Shown here piece by piece: positions 1 through 14,200 of a stretch of 64,000 bases of DNA (positions within the stretch are counted from its first letter, which is position 1; every line of letters starts with the position of its first letter). Made by a program: the position numbers and the translations under genes. Source of the DNA: Karalla daura (Eukaryota > Chordata > Actinopteri > Chaetodontiformes > Leiognathidae); assembly GCA_029224185.1 (NCBI GenBank), contig CM055191.1, positions 17,305,260 to 17,369,259 of the forward strand. The letters are read 5' to 3'. The notes beneath the pieces were generated by a model, which saw only the letters and a list, made by a program, of their open reading frames with translations, searched no databases and was not told the origin of the DNA.

Positions 1-3000
1 AATAAGGAAGCAACAGACGTGGATAAATCAAAAGACGTAGGAAAAAAGATGGCTTCGCTCAAACGGATCCTAAATCAAAAGCATTCCTTGCTCAGGTTTT
101 TTTTCTGTCTTCAAAGCATTTTCACAAGCTTTCACTGTTTCAGTGGGCCTTTTCTCTTTTTATTATTCCGTCCGTCTGCTCTGGGGACACAATCAGATGT
201 GACGTCAGTTTAATTTGGTCTCATGGTTCGCTCCCCAGTGACGATCAACCACCCACACCCTTGCAGAGACAAACACGTGTGTCACCAGTTATCGTCATAC
301 AAGTGCATGTGTCCTGTCATGAGCTGGCTTTAGTGCGTCTCGTGAGTTGCGAGGAATCAACAAAAGCCTTACCTTCGTTTACGACATCTGGATTTGTGCT
401 GCCATCTGCCCTACCGTTGGTATGTCATACGTTTTATTTTAAAGGCATCTGTTGTTTGTTTCTGCCTCTTTTTAGTCAGTGTCTATTCAGTTTTAAAACA
501 CACCCACAGGAAGGACAGAGTGGCAGATTTTACAGATAAATACAGCGTGGGATTACAAATGAGCGTCCATTTATCCTCAGCACACACCCAGAGGTAATTA
601 TTGGCCCCCAACTGTCCTGTTTGTGTGTCCAGGCTCATGGAGGAAGCTCAGCAACAGTTGGTAGCTGCTGTGTAAATTAATTTGATGCCATGCCCACTGG
701 ACTAAAATGTCAGTCTCAGCCTTGTCATAGTATTCGAATGCCATACTTGACTGTTGATAGAGTTTCTTAAAATACACTCAGAGACCTGGTATCTCGGTAA
801 GCAAATGTTATCCCCCGGTGCTGTATCGTATATTTCAAATGATGGGAAACTTTGACACGGACACAGACTCCACACCCTACACATCTGTCTCGAAATCTTT
901 GCTATTTATAAGTTTAAGTTCATGTGGTCGGCTCAGCACTGCTGACTAAGGTACTTCCCTCTTTTCTCTCTTCTACTTGAGTGCAGTTCTGTATTTACTT
1001 TGACCCGAGAGGAAAAAGTTTTAGTATATGCGGTCACATCTGGATATTTAAGGTTATTTTTGTGATATGTTAAAATTAACCCCCTGTGAAAATTGAGAAA
1101 GGCAAGAGTATTTGAGCCTCTGTGTTGTTGGCACTGGGATGATATGTATCTGGTAATATCGGCGTCCGTTCCGCAAGCCATCCTGTTTTAAATAGAGTGG
1201 GTGTGGATGCAGTGCTTCCACAAGCTCGTTCTACAAGGCCAGAAGCTTGTGACCGAAGTGCACCGGGACAGAAAATGACAGATCAAAGGTGCACGGTTTA
1301 ACCTTTGCTTTTACAGGTTTTTACACAAGCCTCAAGAGCACGTGGAAGAAACTATAAACTAACTTCATCTGGGATTCCAAAGCATCAGTTTACCAGCATC
1401 AGTTATCACTTTGTACACACTTTGTATACTAGGCCTAGCCATGGGTCCCCGGAAACATTTGAGACATCTAGATTGGTTGTATTTATAGATGGTGATGCCT
1501 CGAAGCCCCCACAGCACTATCCACCCTCTTCCTGCTGTTTGCCAACCTCTGCCTGTGGTGAAAGAAAGCTCTGGCAGGCCCTTTGAACGACAAGTTACCC
1601 CTGTGCATCAGTCTCAATCTTCAGTACAGTGTATCAGTCTGTACTCTTAGTATGCAGCTGTTATGGAGCTGCTTGGATTTATTTCTGGAAGCCTGCAGTC
1701 ATATGTTAGTCTCTGTGGTATGTGAGTTTGTCAGAGGAAGACAGACGGACTGCATATGAATCTGTGCAGCCTGGACAGAGTTTCAACTCTGTGGCACCAT
1801 CACCTTACAGGGCAGAGGCGATGAAGTGTTTTTTTCGCACAGGTAGTGATGCTTTTGCATCAGTCTCTCTGACATTGCGTCTTGATTATTAGGGAAAACA
1901 AAGTGCTTTAGTCGATTTGTGCTTCATGTTGTATCACATCAGAGGTACCTACTGTGCCCTTCATGTTTGCTATAAAGCAAGAAAAAATCTGAATGTGTTC
2001 TTAGTGTTTTTTCCTCCTTGTCTTTGCTGCATGAGCTCCCGCTAATTGAACAAACAGCTTAGGGACTTAAGAACAGACTAACTATCATTTCCTGCTGTTC
2101 TGCTTCCACATAGCAGCTATTTTTCCTCCAACACAGGACTCCACCCTACTCTACTCTACCCTATTCTAACCCCCCTGTGTATGTCCCCCTGGCCATATGG
2201 GCCATTGTGCCCTGACCTGAGAGTCCCTCATCCCTCCTTACCAACCTTTATTAACCCTTCCTCCCAGCGGATCCACTGCTGTAGTCTGGTCTATTAGCTG
2301 TACATCTACTTGAGCTGGTGCATGATGGTCTGGTTCTTGCTTCTTGCTCTGCAGTTTTGATAGGGACTCATGAGGCAGCAAAACAGTCTCACTTTGACTT
2401 TGAGATTAAGGAGTTCAAGAGGAGAAATGTGAGGATTAAGTCTGTTAGTCAAGGGGATCACCTAATGAAAATTGGCTGCACAAGGAAGTGCTAACCTATG
2501 TACGTTAGGAACACGTACGTTAGGATTTTTCCAGGAAGTGAGAGAGATATTGTTTTGTCTTTGTAAATCCACCTTTAGTCCCAGAGGCATTGAGAAGAGG
2601 TGGACAAACAAAACAATGTTGCTTGAGGAGACAGACATGTTTTTTTCCAGAGTGAGGCTGCTTCTGTTTTTGGAAAATTATTATTGTCTTGGAACAAGGT
2701 CTTGAGCTGAACTGTGTGTGTGTCATGAGTGAGTAAGATGACTGCATGGGTCAGGAGACAGTTGGGTGTGATGCTGTTAAAATACACAGAACAATTTATT
2801 TTCTATGACTGGTTAGTGACTTCACCGTGGGTCATCGCACAACACCATGAATGCCAACCCTCCAAGTAACTGTGAGGAGTGTAACCAACCTAATTGATCC
2901 CAATGAGTAACAATTCATTTAGCACCTGAGGTGTGGTGGTGTCTTTTCATCTCCCCGGGGTTATTATGTTACTGCTACTGAGTCTACACTCTACACCTGT

Positions 3001-5785
3001 TGAATCTCCCACCTGGTTGCTTCAACACTAACATATTCCCATTTTAAAGGGTGGCAATTCTCAAAGACATTGCAGTCTTCAGATAATGTGTCGTTCAGGT
3101 CAAGTGCTGTATATAATTAATTTAATCCTGGTGTGAAAATGAGTGACATGATAGCATTGCAACAGTCATGGTTAATCAGGTTGGAAGTTGTTTGAGTTGT
3201 TAGACTGTGCTTGTGACAATGTGCTACATACCATTGTGTTAAATGATCCACTATGCAATGGATCATTGATTAGGGTCTTTAGGTGTCTTTGTTTAAGCAT
3301 GAGACCAAACTGCTTCAGTTTGTTTCAGTACAGCTCTTGATCCTGGGTAAGCTACAGCTGCCATATCAAGTCCCTGGAGCACTTCCACAGACACTTATGC
3401 TGCCTCCTGGCTGGTCCTGGCTTCGTCATCTCTCCAGAAATAGTGTATTTTGTGCTTTAGTTATGACTACCTTCAAAGTAAATGTAAATGTACAGCATGG
3501 CAGAGATTTAAACAGAAATGAGCCACAGTTTGTCCTTCAGCAGGATGTGCTGTGTGCATTCTTACTTGACCATAGCTGTGGAGGCAGTGGTGAGGTTGCA
3601 GTCGGACCACCTCTGAAGTGTGAATGCAAAGGGTCAGACTGGCAATACCCCTGAGCCAGTTCACTCTGCATAGCAGTGGGCTGGAGTTTTTTTAACCACA
3701 TGGCTGGTAATCTGAGCATCAGGGCATATGCTCAGCTAGGAGGCTGTGCTCCTAGCAACTGCAAACAAATGCTTTCCTGGGCTCATATGTCTCTGCTCCT
3801 CAGTCCTAAAGCAGACAGCCTTTTGCTGGGTATTCTCTCTCCCCTGCTCACCTCTGCTTTTCTTTCCCTGTCCCTGGGTTGCTCACTGTTTGTGCTAGCA
3901 TCCCAAACCCACAGCTGCTACTAAACGGAGGTCTGTACTCAAGAGGTGTAAATATAGGTTGCCATGGAGACGCCATGACACCCAAAGGGTATGCTGGCAA
4001 GGTAGCAGGACAGTGAGTGTGAGTGCTACTCTTGCTTTCACATCCAGTGTGTATTTGAAGTTATTATGTGAGGGCTGGCTCTCTGGGGTGTGTCTGATAT
4101 GCTCTGGGGTCCAGGCGGCAAACTGAAACTGAACTGTGTCACAGCCCAACAGGAGGTTAACAGTCAAGTGTGCACACTGACAGCTGTGGTTTTGGCTCTC
4201 ATATGCATGCAGTGTGTGCTTACTATACATTGAAGTGGCAGGGTGTGTTTTCTGAAGTGGCACTCCACTGGCACCGGCTCAAGAATGAATGATGTTTTGG
4301 AAGCATTGTTCTTTCTTGTCTTTGTTTAGCAGTTTGAGAAAGGGGAGCTATAATCTTTTTTAATGGGTTATTCTCTTGGATGGGTGCGGCTCCTACTCTG
4401 AGGTGGCACTATCGTTGGACTTTACCAAAGAGGGCTCACCCCCCAGGTGGACCTCAGACTATGTCTTGTCCTTGAGGGAAAATGTAATAGCTTTCTGGCA
4501 CAGTTTGTCTCTTTAACTGAATCATATGAGGCTGTTACTTTGCATTCAAGACTAAGTCTTAAATTTTTGTATCACATCATTGTGTTTCAAAGTATGAGTT
4601 CCTGTATCATTGGTGGATATCTTGTGCTCAGATCAAATATGAATTTACATGGGTATGTTGAGGACAAAACTACTTGAATCTTATGTAGTGTTAAGTTTAC
4701 TCAAACAAAACAACTATTGCAACATTTGCCTTGCGTGAATCATTTAGGGCCACAGGCCTTTGCTTGTGGCCGTTATTTGTTCTCTCAGAATGAACAAAGT
4801 TGGTCGTGGTGAATTTAGGTCAGTCTGCTTTGTGTTTTGGGCCAATTAATGTGCTCCATTCCCTGTCGGTCGTCTTCATTAGGGAATAGTGGCTCATTGT
4901 TTCACTGATCCTCTTGTCTCGCACTGCGCAGACTGTCATCTGCCTGCAGCTCCATGTATGCGAGTGGGGATGTGTCAGGCAACGTCTCTCTGACTGACTT
5001 ATTCACTTCACGAGTGTCTGTGCCTCTGACCGCAGCCTCAAAGCAAAGTATCATCTGACTCTTTTCCTCATGCTGTGCCATGTGTGCACTTCTGACCGCT
5101 CTACTGCACTGGATGCACCATATTGGAAATGCTCACGAATAACACAATAATTAGGTGTGATCTTTCTTCGGTATTATTAGTGAGATAAGTGGCAACCTGA
5201 CAGCAGGTCAACCAAATTCCCCTGCACTCTTAAATGTAATTTGTTTAGATGAAAACTGTGTTGTCAGAGAGCAGACTGGGGCACAAATATATTTTCAGAC
5301 TTTCCAGACTGGGAACGTCTTAGGCTGTGTTTCCATAACTGGAATAAATACAGTCAGTTATTTCTTTCCCCAGAAACACACACACGCACTCACATAAACA
5401 CATACAAAGACAAAGCCTAAAAAAACTCTAGGGTAGTCTCCAGCATGTCTGAGCCGTGTTATGTAATTTAACTTTTCAATAAGAGCAGTAATTTGACTGT
5501 GACGTTGACGGATTAGAGTTGTGCATGTTTTCATGCTGTGTTTGCAGTGATCTCGCCAGACCCGTAATTTGAAATGTTTCATTTTTCCTTTACAAGTCGC
5601 ACCTTTTCTAGGACACTGTTGAAGCCATGCAGCCGGCGTACGTCTTTTAAAGTCTGTCCTGTGGCCACTCTGATCCGTATCTGTTGCACTAGCGCAGCTG
5701 CCACATATCCAGGCTTGATTTATCCTCAGTGCCTTGATCGGGGGTGAGCGTTGTTGTATTTGGGTCAGGGAAGAGATAGCCCGAT

Positions 5786-5787
<2 letters not shown>

Positions 5788-5835
<48 letters not shown>
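5788..5835. repeat. (AC)24 microsatellite
   Basis: Perfect dinucleotide repeat in the 5' COBL intron. Confidence 0.98.
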
Positions 5836-5838
<3 letters not shown>

Positions 5839-6405
5839 TGATGCCGACATGCAGATAACGAGACTAATCTGTTAAAGAGACTAGTGCACAGACAGCAAAT
5901 AGGATGACTGGCAAGCTTTGTATAAGCCCAGGTCTTACACCATTACCTCTGCTTACCGATGAACAAAGGTAGTGCTATATCTATTATTTAGTACGTATAA
6001 TACTAATATAATACTATATAATACTATTTTAACTATTTTACTTTAAATGAGAAAGTCTGACCTCTTAGATCTGTACAACTCCTCTGTAATATGCAAAAAT
6101 ACAAAACAGTGCTGACTGCAGCACAGTTATAGAACCCATGCTGAATGCAAGTGTGAGCATGAATTGCTGCGTAACTTACATATCTTAGTTCCACCACCAT
6201 CTAAGATGTTTTGTTGTCACTGTTTACATCATATCTATGATCCCTTTGCATTAGAAGTAGGGATATGAGAGCCATAAATACCTCATCAACCAACTTTATC
6301 TGAGATTTAAGAGAGGGGAGTGGAAGACCTACACCCTTGTTAATACTGCTTAGTCAACTGAGAAGAAGTGGGATGGTTTTGTGAGGTCCATTAGTAACCT
6401 TCTGT

Positions 6406-6407
6406 AT

Positions 6408-6481
<74 letters not shown>
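6406..6481. repeat. (TG)n microsatellite, about 76 bp
   Basis: Near-perfect TG repeat with one TA step near its start. It lies just before a GC-richer, leader-like block. Confidence 0.98.
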
Positions 6482-6482
<1 letters not shown>

Positions 6483-6674
6483 TGAGCCATTTGTAACTCA
6501 GTCCCTGTGGCCGCGCAGCACTTACTGCCCCCCAGTGCCGGAGCAGTGTTTCCTGCTCTTCATTCCCTCCACTGCATCCCCTTTCCTCTCTCGCTCTTTC
6601 TCCCTCTGTTTACGCTCGCTCATTCAAACTCTGTGGGAGACGGAGCTTTTCCTAAAGGCGTCTTTGTGCATGCT

Positions 6675-6701
6675 GGAGAGAGGGGAAAGAGAGGGAGAGG
6701 C

Positions 6702-6732
<31 letters not shown>

Positions 6733-6739
6733 GGGAGAG
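6675..6739. repeat. Polypurine (GA)n tract
   Basis: All purine on the + strand except one C at 6701; 6702-6739 is mostly GA repeat. Confidence 0.95.
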
Positions 6740-7997
6740 TGAAATGTTATGCTGGGACAAACAGCGAGCGGGAGGGGGAGCAGGATACTAGCTGACTGTG
6801 TTGAGCCTGGCCAGGGCCCAGTCCCACAGCTCCACAGATCACAGTTTCTTTCACCTTCACAGACACAGGACACGCCTCGAAAACATACTTTGAAATGCTC
6901 TTTGAGTCATAGCTCGGCGCAGTCAGTGGTTAGACATGATTATTCTCCCCACTAAAACATGATCAGTGCTGTCAAACCCATAAGTATAGTGTGTCACGTG
7001 CACTGAGAAACCACCTGCATTGCATAATGAGTCAGTGACACTGCGAGTTGTGGGGTGAGAGTTAGTGGGTATGCGACCTATCAGTTAATGGTTAACTGCA
7101 GCCAGGTTAGAGTCCACTGCTACGTTTACACTGGGCAGGAACGCTTGAAGGATACTGGTGAATACACCACTGCATCACTCACACACACACTCTATCTGAG
7201 AGTGTGCTTAATCCTCGGAACTTGATGGATAAACAGTCTGATTTCTAACACTTTGGGAACACTTAATCAACACAAGGACTGTTTCTGACGTGAGTGGAGC
7301 GTTTTTCCTTTGTTATCTGAGGCTAATATTTGCAGGGTGAAAACAGAGTAAGAGTTGCATGCTTGCACCCCCCCCCCCCGCAGAACAGCGACAGTATTTG
7401 TCACTGTTAGCAGGATGGAGTGTTTGATTTCCAACTAATCAGCTGTCTCTGTCAGCCGGAGTGCAGTGTATGTTGAGTTGAGGTCAAATGTGCAGATAGC
7501 GGCAAACTGTCACCAGCATGTCATTGACATCTGCTGCATCTCCATTTGTACCGGAGACATTGTGGTTCTGTGGTTCTTATCTCTTATTTATTATCTACCA
7601 TAATTACGAGAAGGTTTCAGGTCGTTTTTATATAGAATACATGAAAGTTGTAGCTTACCCAATCTAATGCTCATGTTTTTAGTGCACTAACACCGAGTGC
7701 TTTGATGAAGCACTTTTGAAATATTTTCTTTAAGAATGAGTTCCAAGGAGTGGCTCCTGAGAGGGTGTTACCAAGTTCCGAAATAGTCAGCGCTTATCTC
7801 ATGATATCTGGAGCCTCTTATGTAATCTAGATGAAGACGGCACGCCTGTCACTAGCAGGAAGTGAGAGACACACAGTTACGATACATGAAGTCATGTTAC
7901 GTTACGGCCCTCTGATTGTGTGTTTATATTGTATGAGATAGAGGACGTAGCACATGTGATAATCCCCTGTGTGCGTGTGTCTGCTGTCGTGCTCCAG

Positions 7998-8192
7998 GAG
8001 GAGAATGAAGGCACGAGCCCCACCTCCCCCGCAGGTCCCTCAACCTGCCCCACGCCACATCTTCAGAAACACTGTACCAGATGGAGGAGGGACGTCAGGC
8101 ATGGACACTAAGGAGAACGTGCTGAGGCCCACGGTGGATTTGCGGCTGACGCTGCCACACGGATTCCAGACCTCTGTCACAGAGGACGGCAA
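7998..8192 (+). CDS. cobl: COBL exon a: KARAPPPP segment and start of the N-terminal region
   Basis: Acceptor is gctccag at 7991-7997 and donor is gtgagt at 8193. The frame reads RRMKARAPPPPQVPQ and continues to a VDLRLTLPHGFQTSVTEDG ending. The MKARAPPPP motif is shared with mammalian COBL, where it sits near residue 17, so this is probably not the first coding exon. The Met at 8005 has A at -3 and could serve as a start in an isoform. The exon ends after two bases of a codon. Confidence 0.9.
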
Positions 8193-11100
8193 GTGAGTGG
8201 AAACACACAGAAACAGACATTTGCATGTGTGTATCACTTCTTCTCTATGTCGTTTCTCCTTGTAACGAAGGTTTTGAATCGGTCCCCGTTTGCAACTGAG
8301 CTTATTGGTAGCTATAAACACAAGGACCATAGTGGTAGGTGAGCTGAACAACTGACTGTGCTAATGTTGTGTCCGGGCACCAGACAAACAGCATGAGACC
8401 TGTTCGTGGCCTCTGGCTCTGTTTGGGTTGCTTTGACAGTGGGGCCTTGTCGAGGGGTCCCGTTCCCAGTCTCAGGACAAGCTTTGTCCCAGAGAAGGGG
8501 CCGATAAGGGCTAACAGGCTAATGAGGTTCTCTCCTCTGGGACGCGGAACCAGGATCTAAAATCCAGGGATTCCTCTCTTGTCCAGAGCAACACGGTGGT
8601 CTCTGGAGTTCCAGTTCCCCCGCAGCCTCGTTAAAATGTCAGATGAGTGAAAACACATAGTCAACGTGTTGGCCAGTTGTTGTCGAGGCGGCCACCTGAC
8701 TATAAAGCGATGCAGGAAAGCCCGAGCTTATTGTGTCATCAAGAACTGGCAAGCAAAGCATTCATCTATTAGAACAGCTTTTCTGGGTGTGTGACTTTGA
8801 TGACTCCAGTATATGCAGGTTTCGTTGTGTGATGGATGGATTTCCAGGTGAAACGATAACATGTTCCAGTGCTCTAAGTGACTGTGTGCTTTGGGTGAAC
8901 ATGCAGTCCACTGATCAGGGTTTTTGCTTATGGTCTGTGGGTCCAGAGTCCGTAAGTTAGTGATGGTCAATGGTGTCCTTTGTAGTGGTATCTCTCTCAG
9001 TTCTGTCATCTGATCTGGCTGTTCCCAGAAAACATTGGAGACTGTCTCTCCTTGGTTTCTTTATCTGCGGATTGACAGGTAGCACTGAAGGCCTCGTCTT
9101 CAGTTCACACAGCTTAAAACACAAACACGGACCCTCTCTCCTGAGGCCTGATGGACGCAACATACGTACATCTCAATAAGTTCTCGGCAACTTGCATGCC
9201 AGTCACTATGTGAACAGGTTTTGTGGCTGTTCTTGTTTAGACCAAAAAATACGATCAAATCTACATCTCGTATGTGGCTAAACTCCGTTCATGCTTATGT
9301 GAATCTCCTGCATCTCATATTCCTCTTTATGTTTATGTTGATGGCAATGCCAGGGTCAGTGTTAAAAACACATTTTCTTTTGTATCTATCAATGAGGCAT
9401 CCTCTCTAAGCACAGCGGCAGGTCTGTCTGCTCCTAGTATGAGGTAATTACTATACTCTCCACCTGAGGTAAAGCAGCCTGTGTAACCCTATCTTTGCTC
9501 CTGCCTCCCTCTGTTTCTGCCTCTCCCCTCATCTCCTCCTCACCCGCCCCCCCTCCCTCCTTTCACTTTTTCTGCCCCCCCCCCCCACACCCTTCTCTGT
9601 CTCTCTCTGCCGTCCTCCCTCTTTCAGTAAGGCCCTGATGGACCTGCTGGTCGAGCTGTGCAGCCGCTACCACCTGAATCCGGCGCTGCACACCCTGGAG
9701 CTGCGCTCGCCCGAGGGCCACAGTTTGGGGTTCAAGCCCAACGCTCTGCTGGGCTCCCTCAACGTGGCCTGCGTCTTCATCAATGAGAAGGTCTTGGAGG
9801 ACAAAGTGGTGCGCAGGCCGGTGCCCAAAGTGCCAGAGGTAACTGATCCGGGTGCTCTTTTTGTCACATCCTGCTTTCTATTGAATTTGTTATTGATGTT
9901 GCGGCATATTTTCACATTGAGTGAATATTTGCAAAAGTGTATAGTTAATATAATGCAGAATTCCCGTGAAGAAACTGTGCTTAGTGCTTCTATAGTTGCT
10001 CAGTGTGCGTGTCCTGCAGTATGTGCATCGCTAAGTGTCCTGTAGCCCTGTGTAATGTCCGCCCTTCCCTCTCACCTTTGACCGCTGGCAGAAAGCAAGG
10101 CCAGTGAAACCTGTCAGAGACAATGCTAAGGTAGGAAGCTAGATGGGGTGAAACTGGCCTAGCATGACACTGGAGTTTTTTTCCTTCTCCTTTATTACTG
10201 CTCTCCCTCCTGTCTTATTTATTCTGCTGCTCATTTGCCTCCTATCTGAGCCCATTTCTCCCGTGCAGTATCAGTCTTTCCTCTTTTCTCTCTCCCTCTC
10301 TCCTCTGCTCTCCTCCTACAGTTTGAATATTTGATGAGTGCCTTACCTTTAGTTACCATGCATTATTTCTCTGCTCTTCTCAGGGCTCACTGGCTGCTCT
10401 CTATCCTTTTGACCCAGCCTGGCCTCAGGCCAGACACTGACACTGTTTCAGACACTGCTATCAGTCATCCCTCTACCACCAGTCACAGACCCCCACATGG
10501 CATTATTACGGCACAACTGTCAGCATGCAGATCCATCAGACCTAAAGCGAACAGTGCAACACTGCGCCTATGCTGCACTATAAGCTATCCTGAAGACATA
10601 ATCTCAGAAATGTGAGCAATACTGTTGAGTTTATACCTTGCAGCTGTCGTTAAACGTGTTAACTTATCTTCTAGACAATCTTCACGCTAAGACCGTCTGC
10701 TGCTTTCACTTCACCAAATATGAACACTCGATTAGAAATATTTATGTGCTAATAATAGTGTTAACTTTCAAAATAGTTGTAGTTGACGTCCATCCATTGA
10801 TGCATTACCATGCAATGATGATGATTTTAGATCCCCGAGGAGATCGTTTTAAAAGCACCAAGTTTCTGGTGGTGCTGAATAGTATCTTCTCCAAGGTCTG
10901 CCGTCTAAAAAACAGCACAGATTTGCACATGCAATGTGCAAATCTTCAGTGGCACCACAAACAAAGAGCAAGCTGATCAGAGTTTGTCAGGGTGTTCATC
11001 TATAATCATGCTGAGAAACGTCAACAACACGTTCGACTATGAAACTAAAGACCAACAGAGGAAGTTATCAGAGGCTGGCTCAGGCCCACACAGAGTGCTT

Positions 11101-11206
11101 TCATGTATCTTAAGCAGCTTCCCCTTAGATACACAACACCCAGTGACACTCTGGTTTAATCATAAAAGTGGACCGAGCCATTTCACCAGTATCTGCTGCT
11201 CTTGAA

Positions 11207-11259
<53 letters not shown>

Positions 11260-14200
11260 ATCAAGAATGATGTAAACCACTTGTGATGTGATAAAAACTG
11301 CTCTACGGAGCATGTGTCCTCCACAACAGAACACTTTGTAGTGTTATGAGATTAACTATCTGAATACACACACACACACTCACACACCCGCATCACATGC
11401 ATGTGGACATGCTGACACGCACGCACAGGCATCATATTTGGCCAATTAACTGGTCTCTTCTGTCGGTATCCAAAGTCTAGCCCCAAGTTGCTCATTACTC
11501 AAGCCTCTTTGCATTTTTAGGTGTGATTTTCGTGTTTCTCTCTCTTTCTCTCTGTTTCTCTTCCCTTCACATATTTTACATTTCATGTTTTTTTTTCTTG
11601 TGCTTTTAGAACGCCACAGTTAAGAGAGAGCACCACAGATCAAACTGTGGTCATGGTTTGCTGCTCTCGCCTCTCTAAATAGACCTCGGCTGGCCCACGC
11701 TGTCTTCTGTGTGGTTATTACGCTCGGGACTGCTGGCCTGTTTACGTAATTAAGTTCATCACATTTCTGACAGGCCATACAGGTGTTTTCAACAACAACA
11801 ACAACAACGTTTCAGCGACAAGCTCCTTGTTTGGCTGTCGTAAAGGTGCTCACGCTTGCTTTGCCCCCGTCAGAAAACAGTCCGTTTGATGGTGAACTAC
11901 CACGGCAGCCAGAAGGCAGTGTTTCGGGTCAGCCCGTCTGCACCACTCCAGGCTCACATACCCGTGATCTGTGAGAAGTGTGAGTTCGACCCCGCGCACG
12001 TCCTGCTCCTGAAGGACGCCGTCACTCGCCACGAGCTGCCTCTGAGCAAATCTCTGACAGAGCTGGGGATCAAGGAGCTGTACGCACACGATCAGAGTCT
12101 AGGTAAACCTCAACACTCTGATCCTATCTCTGCCATTTCCTGTTTTGATGTTGTCTGTTCTTTTTTTTCCCCCCCCAAGTAGAATATCTTGATTAGATTC
12201 GACAATGTAAAATGTACTTGCTTGGTTTATGAATCATCAAAGTGGTCACAGTAAGCTTGGGAATATTGTTCATTTAAAGTTTAAGCAAAAAAGAGGCCAC
12301 AAGTTTAAATGGGCCTTGGAGTATGTCTCCTGAGGTACAAAGATCAGAAAATACTGTCATTTATTTACTGGAGCTATACTGGAGCTTTTTTCACAGTCAC
12401 AGTACCCGCCCACTGACATTCATAGACGTCGTTTATGTCATGTTCGTGTCATGTCAGAGGAAAAGCTCATCAACTGTTGAAGATGCAAGCAAGGAGCTTA
12501 CATCATTTTTATTGCCGCATATTCTTATGTAATGGTGCTGTTTAGTTGTTTGACCTTTCACTGTGATGATGAAAGACGCTCTGATTTACTTTTTGACACA
12601 GATGTAGGAGGGATTTAGTGGGATTTAGGATTCAGTGATATGTGACTTAATGTGTTTTTACAACCTTGTCATGTTTTCCAGTTCTCCAGCCTAAAATGGC
12701 TTCTGCCCCTGTCCTTAACTATTCAGGTAGTGAACACACTGAGTCTGTCCTGGTGTTGCTGGTCCCTCCCAGATACATCTTTTTAACCCATCTTATTGCA
12801 GCACGCTTATTAACCCTGCTTTCTACCACGTCTGAGCCGTGTTTGCTTGTTACTCGTTCCAAGAAATGTTGTCTTTTTAAAAATATATGTCTGATGTCGT
12901 CACATTATGCCTGCTGGCTTGAAGTGACATATTAGGAACATAGTTTGCAGCAGGAATTGCAGTGACCCCCATGACTTAGTATGCTTTCCTCCTTCCCTGT
13001 TTGTTGTCCCAGCCAGCAGTGTTGCCCGCTCACATTTTAACTTTGCTGCTTTGTAGGCAGAGAAGGTTACGTGGAGGTGATGCAGCACTAGAAAAACTAA
13101 AGCTGCAGCACCCTCTGCTGAAGACACCCAGACTAGCAGTGCACTGCAAATCCACACTCATCCACTTTAATGGCAGTCTCACACGCCCGGTTAAGTTGTT
13201 GAGGTCATTTAACTACGCATGCAGGCACTGATTGTGGCTGACGTCTGCCGAGTGCTTCATTAACATTTTCCCGAGAAACAACCAGGCTCATTTAGTTTTG
13301 TTTTACGAGGCACAGGGACGATCAGTGGCCTCCCCTCGTCGTACTCTTACTCATTGATCTCATTTCACAGACTCCATCTGCTCCAGCTCCACCAGTCTCG
13401 CCAGGGCAGAGAAGAAAGGCCTTCTGGGTATCTTTGGGTTCGGCAGGAGGAAAAACAAGGTAGGACTGGCGCTTAGGGCACGGACAGGTATCTACTGTGC
13501 TAGGTGACACACACAATATTGCATTGTAATTAATGGAAACAGCAGGATCAGGATTTCTGAACAAACTAACACCGAGTGGTGCATGCCAGTCGTGCTTAAA
13601 CCATGACGGTCCATGAGATGAACTGAATGCATGGCTTAACTGTTGAATGCTGCATGCCGGCTGTGTCTTCTGCTTGCAGACAGAGACAACATCTATGGAC
13701 ATGGATGACTGTGATGATAGAGTAATCCAAACAAATGTGAGTATTACTAATATCACTACCACCGTCCACATGTAACAAGAGAAACAGGTGGTTTTATCGT
13801 GATTGCACCTCCAACGGTAGCTGCTATTCAAATACGACTAATAACACGCTGGTAGCAGCAATATTCATTTCATAAATAATCGGTGAGTCAGTTAACTATT
13901 GTAAAAGCTGAGGGAGACTTTTTTTTGGCTTTTCATTTCCTGGTGGCAGCCATTAAGGCTCAAAAAAGCTCAAGTTCAGTTTTGCAGATTTTGACCACAG
14001 ACTGCACTGTTGTAGTTCTCCTGCAGAGGGCAGCAAATATCTCCAGTCTGTTGAGTTCATCGCCGTTTGAGTCTTTCTTCCAGCAAAATAATAGAAGGGC
14101 TTTGAAATATAGCTTAACATAGTGGTAAACACGTTATAAAGTCATTGTGATAGATAGAGTACCATTGAAAGGCACTAAGATTTGGCCCAGTACCCAGCAG

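Larger units (their letters stand above)
1..7997 (+). other. cobl: 5' intron of COBL (no exon recognised)
   Basis: No frame here matches COBL or any family I recognise. The stretch holds a perfect CRE palindrome TGACGTCA at 200-207, a small direct repeat of ACGTTAGGA around 2499-2523, an (AC)24 tract at 5788-5835, a (TG)n tract at 6406-6481, a purine tract at 6675-6739 and a C12 run at 7368-7379. The first coding exon, expected from other vertebrates to be short, was not found and probably lies upstream. The block at 6500-6860 is GC-richer and has the look of a 5' leader, but no splice-linked reading frame supports it. Confidence 0.6.

Noticed and set aside
5358..5831. 157-codon minus-strand ORF starting with a Cys-Val repeat
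   Set aside because: Its start is the translated (AC)n tract, the rest matches no family I know, and it lies in a COBL intron with no splice or promoter support.
6406..6795. 129-codon + strand ORF over the TG and GA tracts
   Set aside because: Both ends are microsatellite translation (Cys-Val and Glu-Arg runs); only the short middle is ordinary sequence.
13322..13831. 169-codon minus-strand ORF
   Set aside because: It is antisense to two COBL exons whose + strand frames are conserved; no independent homology.
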